Shown: positions 17,408-24,384 of the stretch, one piece after another
How the letters are laid out: each line of letters opens with the position of its first letter
Position numbering within the stretch: position 1 is the stretch's first letter
NCBI GenBank assembly: GCA_025927765.1
Contig: JAICKU010000016.1
Coordinates: 1 to 57,714 of the forward strand
Source of the DNA: Burkholderiales bacterium
GTDB lineage: Bacteria; Pseudomonadota; Gammaproteobacteria; Burkholderiales; Casimicrobiaceae
Direction: 5' to 3'
DNA: 57,714 bases
The notes under the pieces: generated by a model
What the model saw: only the letters and a program-made list of their open reading frames with translations
The model's database searches: none
What the model was told of the DNA's origin: nothing
Translations under genes and position numbers: made by a program

Positions 17408-18880
17408 ATGTCCAGGCACGTTCCGATCTGCGAAGAAGCATTGCGCGACGCGCACCAGTGTCTCTGGTCGACGCGCATGACCAACGAAATGATGCTGCCC
17501 ATCGCTAGCGTGATGGACTCGGTCGGCTACGACGCAATCGACCTGATTGGTGGCGCAGTATGGGATGTATCGGTGCGCTTTCTTCGCGAAGACCCGTGGG
17601 AGCGGATGCGACACGTCCGTCACCTTATTCCCAAGACTCCCCTCAACGCCTGGGTACGCGGTCAAAGCCTCTGGACTTTTGAAGTGTTTCCCAACGACGT
17701 CGTCGAACTCGCCATGGAGCGGCTGTTCGCGAACGGCATCCGCGAGATTGCGCTTTACGATCAGTTCAACGATCTACGCAACGTGGAGGTTGTCGTCGCC
17801 AAGGCGAAATCCGTGGGAATCGTCGTACGTGGTGCTCTCGTTTTCTCACGCAGCCCCGTGCATACGGATGCGTACTATGCGGGTAAGGCCGCCGAGTTTG
17901 TGCGTCTTGGTGCAGACCAAATCATCGTGAAGGACCCAAGCGGCATGCTCGACGTTCCGCGCGTTCGCTCGCTCGTTCCCGCATTGCGCAGAGTAATCGG
18001 CCCGGTTCGGATCAATATCCACAGTCACTGCATGAGCGGGCGAGCTCCCGAAGTTCTGCTTGAGGCGGTCGACGCCGGTGCGGACACCGTGCACACCGCG
18101 ATTTCTCCGCTGGCGCTCGGACCGTCCCATCCCCCGACGGAATGGGTGGACGAGCAACTTCAAAAGCGTGGCTACTCGACCGATCTCGATCGGGATGCGC
18201 TGCATCGGATGGCATCGTACTTTCGCTACGTCTGTCACCGGTGGCGAAAACCTCTCGGCGCCCCCATGCCTGAGGATCCGCTTCTGGACGAACACCAGCT
18301 TCCAGGTGGCATGATCACCAACTTACGCACCCAGCTGCGGGAGCGCGGGCTCGAGCAACGGCTCACGGAGATCCTGACGGAGGCCACCCAAGTACGCAAG
18401 GATATGGGATATGTCCCGGTTGTCAGCCCGACGGCGCAATTCATGCTGACACAGGCGACACTCAACGTGATTCAGGGTGAAAGATACAAGACAGTTCCGG
18501 ACGAGTTACGCAAATACGTACTTGGTTATTACGGCACACCTCCGGCTCCAATTGCGCCGGAACTCCTCGAGCGCGCAGTACGCAAGGGTGATCGATTCGT
18601 GTCTGGCCGGGCGGGCGACCTGGTGCCACCAGCACTCAAACGCGTGCGCAGAACGCGGGGTCCGTTTCGCTCCGACGAAGACCTGCTAAATGCCGTGTTC
18701 TACGGCGACGAGATCCTCAAGCCATTGTTCGAGGCGCGAACGACACGGGACTACGCGCAGTTCTACCGACCGGCGAACGCACTGTCCGACCTTGTGTACG
18801 AAATAGCGCGCCAGCCCGACATTTCCTTCATGCGAATCACTCGCGGTAATGCCTTGTCCATGACCTTCGGTGAGACGTAG
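17408..18880 (+). CDS. Biotin-dependent carboxyltransferase subunit (PycB/OadA-like), paralogue 2
   Basis: A 490-residue paralogue of the protein at 2480-3949, with the same layout and the shared signatures RDAHQCLW, GGAVWDVSVR, IVKDPSG (Lys175), HSHC (205-208), VSPTAQ and GERYKT. The metal-ligand Asp at the start of the DxTLRD motif is replaced by Glu9 (ICEEALRD). No biotinyl domain and no second biotin carboxylase are present, so it should depend on the carrier and carboxylase of the other operon. The ATG at 17408 is preferred over an upstream extension. It may form a mixed carboxyltransferase with paralogue 1, or serve a second substrate. Confidence 0.88.
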   Translation: MSRHVPICEEALRDAHQCLWSTRMTNEMMLPIASVMDSVGYDAIDLIGGAVWDVSVRFLREDPWERMRHVRHLIPKTPLNAWVRGQSLWTFEVFPNDVVELAMERLFANGIREIALYDQFNDLRNVEVVVAKAKSVGIVVRGALVFSRSPVHTDAYYAGKAAEFVRLGADQIIVKDPSGMLDVPRVRSLVPALRRVIGPVRINIHSHCMSGRAPEVLLEAVDAGADTVHTAISPLALGPSHPPTEWVDEQLQKRGYSTDLDRDALHRMASYFRYVCHRWRKPLGAPMPEDPLLDEHQLPGGMITNLRTQLRERGLEQRLTEILTEATQVRKDMGYVPVVSPTAQFMLTQATLNVIQGERYKTVPDELRKYVLGYYGTPPAPIAPELLERAVRKGDRFVSGRAGDLVPPALKRVRRTRGPFRSDEDLLNAVFYGDEILKPLFEARTTRDYAQFYRPANALSDLVYEIARQPDISFMRITRGNALSMTFGET

Positions 18881-18983
18881 GCCAAGAGCCGATTTCGCGA
18901 CGATTAACCTCGGGCCACCGATCGGCAGTCGATGGCGGCCGGGCTCGAACTCCGAGGACCCCCGAAAGAACGCGATCGCTTAC

Positions 18984-19877
18984 TCAAGCCCGGTTTGCAT
19001 GCGCGCGGCGTACGAACCGGGCAAGTTCCCGGTTGAAGCGTACCGGATCTTCCCAAAAGGGAGAATGACCTGTTTCGGCGTACAACGAGAGCTCTGATCG
19101 CCTGACGGCGCGCGCGACGTATCGTGCCGCACCTGGAAGCTTGATTGCGTCAGCGGTCCCATGCGTAATCAACACTGGAATCCTCACCGACTTCAGCACC
19201 GCGTCATAGGACCCTGGCCTGCGCATCCACTGGCGAACTTTGCTCGGTACCGTCATGCTGATCGCCACTAATTGATCGAGGTCGGGCGTCGGTGGAGGTC
19301 TGCAAAAGCACGCTCGATTGAATTCCCGTGTTGCGTTTAGGCGCCACGCGAAGTCATCGGAAAGCGCCCTCTCGAGAAACACTAGGCCTGGACCACCATG
19401 ATCTTCATCGTCGCTCAGCGAGGAACCAATGAAATTGATTCCGGCAATTGCCCTATCGCCATACTTAGTTAGATAGTCGGCAATGATGCGCGTTCCATAC
19501 GACCAGCCAACGAGTATTGGATTGTGCATAGCGAAAGCGCTGATCACCGCATGAAGTTCATCGGCAAACCTTCCGCTCTCACGATAGAGGTCTTGGTTTC
19601 CTATCTTGTCTGATCCTCCGTGCCCGCGAATATCGTAGGTCACCATGTGAAGCGCACGCGTGAGACTGCGATTGCTGAACTGGTTCCACCAACATAGATG
19701 GCTTTGTAGGAAACCATGAATGAAGACGCAGTCCACGCCGCCGGAATCGCCCCACTCCTGAGCGCTGACGCTGAGCCCGTCTGGCGCGCCGATTCGAAGT
19801 TCTCTACATCGTGCCGCTGCCAGCGCTCTCTGCCTTACGGTTCGACTGCGGCTTTCTTCATCAGTGGTATCTGGCAT
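18984..19877 (-). CDS. Alpha/beta hydrolase
   Basis: A ~297-residue hydrolase with the oxyanion loop FIHGFLQSH, YDIRGHGGSDK, the nucleophile elbow GWSYG, an acid in THGTADAI and the catalytic His in TGHSPFWEDP. The full triad is therefore present. An upstream in-frame start (19946) would add 23 Pro-rich residues, and I favour the ATG at 19877. It is the last gene before repeat copy B. It could hydrolyse an ester, lactone or C-C bond in the island's pathway. Confidence 0.85.
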   Translation of the reverse strand: MPDTTDEESRSRTVRQRALAAARCRELRIGAPDGLSVSAQEWGDSGGVDCVFIHGFLQSHLCWWNQFSNRSLTRALHMVTYDIRGHGGSDKIGNQDLYRESGRFADELHAVISAFAMHNPILVGWSYGTRIIADYLTKYGDRAIAGINFIGSSLSDDEDHGGPGLVFLERALSDDFAWRLNATREFNRACFCRPPPTPDLDQLVAISMTVPSKVRQWMRRPGSYDAVLKSVRIPVLITHGTADAIKLPGAARYVARAVRRSELSLYAETGHSPFWEDPVRFNRELARFVRRAHANRA

Positions 19878-19946
19878 AAGAGTTGGGCAACCGGGCGGAT
19901 CAAGAATGGCGTGACCTGGGCAGGGTTTCGGCGACGTAAGCATCAC

Positions 19947-20216
19947 TTCCGACGCTCACGGCGCTGCCGTTTGCATGGGCGGCCGAATACATGAGCGTAT
20001 CCCGGCGAAGTCGACTGGGGAATCCGATGATGTTGACCACGATCCGATGCACAAGGCCTGATCGCCATGATTCCCCCATTATTCATCATGGGCGTGGTCC
20101 GCTCGCGGGCAACACGTTCTAGCGTGGCACTGCCGCTGCTCGAGATGGTGCTCGTCCCGGTACCGCCCAAGATTTCCTCCACACCTCCACTGCGCGGTTT
20201 TCGTCCGGCGTTGACA
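19947..20216. other. Gene-poor border before repeat copy B
   Basis: About 270 bases between the hydrolase and the right repeat. Only short frames occur, none recognisable, and no terminator is obvious. Probably island-border sequence. Confidence 0.45.
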
Positions 20217-20384
20217 GCACTCTGGTGTTTAGGAAAGAAGGGAGTAACCCCGACAATCGTTCACACCATCGAAAGCAAGCTTTCCGCATTAGAGTTTGCC
20301 GCGCTCACTGCGGAAATCGGCATCATGCCCGGTGGATGCGAAGCGCATTCGTGACGTACCGGTTGAAAGGGAAGCGGGGCATCT
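20217..20384. repeat. Direct repeat copy B (~168 bp), right boundary of the catabolic island
   Basis: Same-orientation partner of 442-614 (3 substitutions, 5 indel bases). In this copy a plus-strand frame runs through the repeat and ends GGCEAHS, while copy A shifts frame twice. This copy lies 58 bases past the 3' end of the leftward DUF347 gene, so the repeat occupies an intergenic site of what looks like the chromosomal backbone. Confidence 0.85.
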
Positions 20385-20441
20385 TGGGCAATGCGAGCAC
20401 GAGCAGGAGCAGCGCGACTGCGTTTCACGGGTCGCGTGCGG

Positions 20442-21203
20442 TCAGGCCGCCTTCTGCCGCTCCGCACGCTGCGGCATGAATATGATGCACGCGATGATGA
20501 ACCCGGCAATGACGGCGGATGCGGTATAGCGACTAAGCGCCAGCCCGCCATGCGCGTGGGGCTTGTCGAGCAAGTCACCCACGGTGGCCCCAAGCGGGCG
20601 CGTAAGGATGAACGCGGCCCAGAACAGAAGTGTGCGCGACACGCGGGTATGGAAATAGGCGGCCGCAACGACGCCGAGGCCGACGGCGAAGACGATCGCG
20701 CCGCCTTCGTAGCCGAGGCCGGTGGTGTCCGCCATCCAGTCGCCGAGCGCGGTGCCCAATGTCTGCGAGAACATGACGGTGACCCAGTAAAAGACCTCCG
20801 CCTTACGGGTCGTCAACCGCTCCACGGACACCGAGCCGAGCGACCAGTGCCACAGCGCGAGCGTCGAGATCAGCAGAACGAAGAGCGTGGCGGCGCCACC
20901 TGCGTAACCTATTCCGAATGACCGATCGAACAGGTCGGCCAGCGTCGTCCCGAACGTGGTGGTCGCGACGATGACGGTCCAGAACAGGAATGGATGGAAC
21001 CGCCTGGCCCGCAGTTGCGCCGTGACAGCAAGCGCAAACAACGCGGCGAAGATGGCCGACCCGATCCAGTAACCGAGATTCATCGACATCGTCACGGCGT
21101 CGCCGCCGGTCTCCCCGAGCGTCGTGGCCAGGATCTTGATGATCCAGAAACCAAGTGTGACTTCCGGGAGCTTGCTCAATGCCCTTTCGCGCATCGACCT
21201 CAT
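20442..21203 (-). CDS. DUF347 (COG4705) integral membrane protein
   Basis: A 253-residue membrane protein with four DUF347 repeats, each built on a Gly-Asp core in a helix: TTLGETGGDAV, TTFGTTLADL, QTLGTALGDWM and RPLGATVGDLL. About eight helices are visible. I start at the ATG at 21203 (MRSMRERALSK), since the upstream extension is not membrane-protein-like. The family's function is not established to my knowledge. It is divergent from the PAP2-led cluster. Confidence 0.85.
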   Translation of the reverse strand: MRSMRERALSKLPEVTLGFWIIKILATTLGETGGDAVTMSMNLGYWIGSAIFAALFALAVTAQLRARRFHPFLFWTVIVATTTFGTTLADLFDRSFGIGYAGGAATLFVLLISTLALWHWSLGSVSVERLTTRKAEVFYWVTVMFSQTLGTALGDWMADTTGLGYEGGAIVFAVGLGVVAAAYFHTRVSRTLLFWAAFILTRPLGATVGDLLDKPHAHGGLALSRYTASAVIAGFIIACIIFMPQRAERQKAA

Positions 21204-21383
21204 GCGTTCTCCATATTTGCGAGCGCAAGTTTTCCTGACTGCGAGCCCGGGAGCCAAGTTCCGCGCAGGACAATTCCAAGCAGGATGTCCCGAGAATATC
21301 GAACCCGCACGAGCGTCGCCATCGGCGCATAGAATGGCGCCAGGCAGGCACCGGCCCACTTTGCGGTCCGACGGCGAATCCTC

Positions 21384-22112
21384 ATGGCAACGTGGCCTCG
21401 ACCAGCCCCGACGGAATCACCGCCAGCCAAAGCTTCCCACGCAAACGCGACGCGGATGCCTGCGACCGCCGGGCTCGTCGCGTTGGCCGCATTCGCCGGA
21501 CTGACCGTTGCGGTCACGACGTCCCGGGCGGTGACCGCGTTTGACCTCTCGATCGTTATGTGGGCCGAAACGCATCGCATCGCGTCGGCAACGTGGCTCG
21601 CGGTGTGGGTGAGTCGCCTGGGAGGTCCGTCGATCGTCAGTGCGTACGCGGCCGTTCTTCTCGTTGCGCTCGTTTGGCGCGGTCACCTGCTGATGGCCGT
21701 CGGCGTCGCGCTCATTGTGTACGGTGGTATTGGCTTGAATGTCGCCGTCAAGTACCTGGTTCACCGCGGTCGGCCGGCCGGCACCGATGCGCTTGTCCAT
21801 CTGGTCACGTACAGCTACCCCAGCGGACACGCGGCCGCTGCGACGATGTTCGGCGGCGTGTTGACCGTCCTGCTCCTTGCGCGAGCAAGGCGCAGCGCCG
21901 CCACCATCGCCTGCATCGTCGTGGTGAGTCTCTGGATTACCGCGGTGTGCGCAAGCCGCGTGTATCTCGGCGCGCATTACCCCACGGATGTCGTCGCCGG
22001 CGTGCTCGAAGGCATCGCTTGGCTGCTGCTCGCGTCGCTGGCACTCCGACATTGGCACATCGTGATCAACTGGAAGCGCGCGGCGAACGTTGCCAGGCGC
22101 AAGGATCCGTGA
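21384..22112 (+). CDS. PAP2-family membrane phosphatase
   Basis: A 242-residue protein with about six transmembrane helices and the three PAP2 motifs: KYLVHRGRP, YPSGHAAA and SRVYLGAHYPTDV. All the catalytic residues (Lys, Arg, Ser, two His, Asp) are present. It would dephosphorylate a lipid phosphate or undecaprenyl diphosphate at the membrane. The stop overlaps the GTG start of the lipid-kinase gene, and with the following metallophosphoesterase it forms a compact lipid/phosphate operon. Confidence 0.9.
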   Translation: MATWPRPAPTESPPAKASHANATRMPATAGLVALAAFAGLTVAVTTSRAVTAFDLSIVMWAETHRIASATWLAVWVSRLGGPSIVSAYAAVLLVALVWRGHLLMAVGVALIVYGGIGLNVAVKYLVHRGRPAGTDALVHLVTYSYPSGHAAAATMFGGVLTVLLLARARRSAATIACIVVVSLWITAVCASRVYLGAHYPTDVVAGVLEGIAWLLLASLALRHWHIVINWKRAANVARRKDP

Positions 22113-23002
22113 CGTACGTCGTGCTGCTCAATGCCGGCGCAGCCGGAATGCCGAGCGACGCCGCGAACGCGATACGCCGACGCTTTGCAATGCATGGCGT
22201 GCCGGCCGACGTCCGCCTCGTCGAGGCTGGGGAGAACATCAGCCACGCGGCGGCGCGTGCGATGGCCGACAATCCGCAGGTGATCGTCGCCGGCGGGGGA
22301 GACGGCACACTCAACGCCGTCGCGGGCGCAATCATCGGTCATGCCATCGCCTTCGGCGTGCTACCCCTCGGCACGCTCAACCACTTCGCAAAGGACGCGG
22401 GCATCCCGCTCGACCTCGACGCGGCCGTCGCGGCGATCTGCACGGGCGACGTGAAGGAAGTCGACGTCGGTCGCGTCAACGGCAGGGTGTTCCTGAACAA
22501 CTCGAGTCTCGGCTTGTATCCACAAGTGGTGAAAGAGCGCAACGCGCTGACCGAGCGGCTCGGCCACACCAAGTGGCCGTCGTTCGTGTGGGCGGCGTTG
22601 AACGTGCTGCGGCGATTTCCGTTCCTCGACGTGCACGTAAAGAGCGAAGGCAAGGCGGCGTCGTACCGCGCGCCGGTCGTCTTCGTCGGCAACAACCGCT
22701 ACGAACTGCACGGCATGGCCATTGGCGAGCGACATTGCCTGGATGCGGGTCATTTGAGCGTCGATATCGTCAGCGCCACGAGCCGGATGGAGTTGCTCGC
22801 ACTCGCCGCGCGGGCGTTGCTCGGGCGCCTTGGCGAGGCCACGGATTTCATCTCGTTCCAGGCAACCGAGGTCGTCGTGCAAACGCGGCGAACGAGCGCC
22901 GTCGTCGCGATCGATGGCGAAGTGCATCGACTGCAGACGCCGCTCGTCTTTGGCATGGAGCCGCGCGCGCTTCGCGTTCTCGTTCCGGCGCACAACCGCT
23001 GA
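22109..23002 (+). CDS. Diacylglycerol/sphingosine kinase-like lipid kinase
   Basis: A 297-residue protein with the DAGK catalytic motif AGGGDGTLNAVAG, the following LPLGTLNHFAKD, and a C-terminal beta-rich domain ending near RVLVPAHNR. It would phosphorylate a membrane lipid using ATP. The GTG start at 22109 overlaps the PAP2 stop by four bases. The pairing of lipid kinase and lipid phosphatase suggests a shared phospholipid turnover function. Confidence 0.9.
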   Translation: MTYVVLLNAGAAGMPSDAANAIRRRFAMHGVPADVRLVEAGENISHAAARAMADNPQVIVAGGGDGTLNAVAGAIIGHAIAFGVLPLGTLNHFAKDAGIPLDLDAAVAAICTGDVKEVDVGRVNGRVFLNNSSLGLYPQVVKERNALTERLGHTKWPSFVWAALNVLRRFPFLDVHVKSEGKAASYRAPVVFVGNNRYELHGMAIGERHCLDAGHLSVDIVSATSRMELLALAARALLGRLGEATDFISFQATEVVVQTRRTSAVVAIDGEVHRLQTPLVFGMEPRALRVLVPAHNR

Positions 23003-23008
23003 GAGTCC

Positions 23009-23848
23009 ATGCGCAAGCTCGCGCACTTGTCGGACCTGCATTTCGGGCGCGTCGACATGACCGTTGTCGATGCGCTGCGCAACTGCCTGGAAGCGATCGC
23101 GCCGGAAGTCATCGCGGTATCCGGCGATCTGACGCAACGGGCAACGGCGCATCAGTTCGCCGCGGCACGCCGTTTCCTCGATTCCCTCCCGGCACCCGCG
23201 GTCGTCGTGCCGGGCAATCACGACATCCCGCTGCACAATGTCTTCGCCCGCTTCCTCACGCCGCTCGCGCGTTATCGCCGTTTCGTCGCGTCCGAAGCGG
23301 AGGCTGCGTTCGTCGACGATGAAATCGTCGTGGTCGGCGTGAACACGGCGCGGTCGAACGTGTTCAAGGGCGGGCGCATCAATGTCGAGCAAGTGCTGCG
23401 TGCGCGGCGGATTTTTCATGAGGTGGGGCGCGAACGACTGCGCGTTCTCGTCACGCATCACCCCTTTCAGCTCGCCAGCATGCAACGCAGGGATCGGGTG
23501 GGTCGCGCGGACATGGCGTTGGCCCAGTTGCGCGAATGCATGCCCGACATCCTGCTCGCAGGTCACATGCATGCCCATGAAATCGGAACGACGGCACGGC
23601 GAAATGAATCCGGCCGTCCCAGCGCGCTCGTGGTGCAGGCGGGAACGGCGACGTCGACGCGCGGGCGCGGCGAGCGAAACTCGTTCAACCTGCTGTACCT
23701 GGAGCGGCATGCGGTACGCGTGTGCCGTTACGACTGGAAGCCGGAAGAGGCCGCGTTTACGCCTGCCGCGCCGCGGCGCTACGTGCGCCGCGGCATCGAA
23801 TGGGTCAGCGACGACGAGGCGACGATCGATGCGCAGATCCGGGATTGA
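23009..23848 (+). CDS. Calcineurin-like metallophosphoesterase
   Basis: A 279-residue phosphoesterase with all the metal motifs: LSDLHFG, SGDLTQR, PGNHD, THHPF and AGHMHAHE. It resembles the CpdA/Icc branch, which hydrolyses cyclic nucleotides or other phosphodiesters. It starts six bases after the lipid kinase gene, so it is the third gene of that operon. Substrate unknown. Confidence 0.9.
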   Translation: MRKLAHLSDLHFGRVDMTVVDALRNCLEAIAPEVIAVSGDLTQRATAHQFAAARRFLDSLPAPAVVVPGNHDIPLHNVFARFLTPLARYRRFVASEAEAAFVDDEIVVVGVNTARSNVFKGGRINVEQVLRARRIFHEVGRERLRVLVTHHPFQLASMQRRDRVGRADMALAQLRECMPDILLAGHMHAHEIGTTARRNESGRPSALVVQAGTATSTRGRGERNSFNLLYLERHAVRVCRYDWKPEEAAFTPAAPRRYVRRGIEWVSDDEATIDAQIRD

Positions 23849-23889
23849 GCCGTCGACGCCACGCGCTTACCTTTTGCGCCGATTCCGTG

Positions 23890-23985
23890 CTCCGACAGCT
23901 CGACCAAGGTCCTGTGACCCTTGATCGCGACGACGGCCACGTTCGCCTTGAATGCTGCCGAAATGGCTAGGGCCGGGTCTTTCAT
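23890..23985 (-). pseudogene. IS3-family transposase OrfA remnant
   Basis: On the minus strand the stretch AAFKANVAVVAIKGHRTLVELSE matches the N-terminal helix-turn-helix start of IS3-type OrfA (typically FKAKVALAAIKG...TLAELAEQF). It breaks off immediately after, without the HPNQITQWK segment. No OrfB or terminal repeats are visible. This is a decayed end of an insertion sequence inside the 536-base gap 23849-24384. Confidence 0.55.
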
Positions 23986-24286
23986 TGCTTCTGCACCTCG
24001 GCGACAACGTCGCCGATTTTTGGCGCAGAGCCACACACTTATCCGGCCGTCCGATTTCCCGGAGACACCTCTTCTCCCCTACCACCGACATCGACAGCAA
24101 CGTCGCAAAAAGTCGTTGCCAACTCTGCCCGTCGCAAGTTATCTTTGCGGCCACGGCGATCCATGCCGATATCCAGCGTGGTGATCCACATCCTGCACCG
24201 CGACGAGTCGTAGGGTTTTCATCGTCAAGGACTTAGCCAGGCCGGGCGAGGGAGGGTCGTTCCTCCTCGTCTCCACCAGCTTTCGA

Positions 24287-24316
24287 AGGCCCTGATCCGT
24301 CAGGGCCTTTTTGTTT
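24287..24316 (+). terminator. Rho-independent terminator
   Basis: A 9-bp perfect stem AGGCCCTGA-TCCG-TCAGGGCCT followed by a T-rich run (TTTTGTTTT). It lies 440 bases past the metallophosphoesterase gene and 70 bases before the glucoamylase gene. It either ends the upstream operon or belonged to a lost gene. Confidence 0.85.
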
Positions 24317-24384
24317 TGACGCCTCGTCACGCAATTTCACCGGTTGTGGATCCCGTCGGGCACATAGGAACCTGAGGTCGCAAC

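Noticed and set aside
24241-24280. Hairpin followed by CTCCACCA looks like the 3' end of a tRNA or tmRNA
   Set aside because: The T-loop is wrong, no anticodon arm or tmRNA tag-coding stretch was found upstream, and the only pairing partner (GGAGAC at 24061) is six bases and may be chance.
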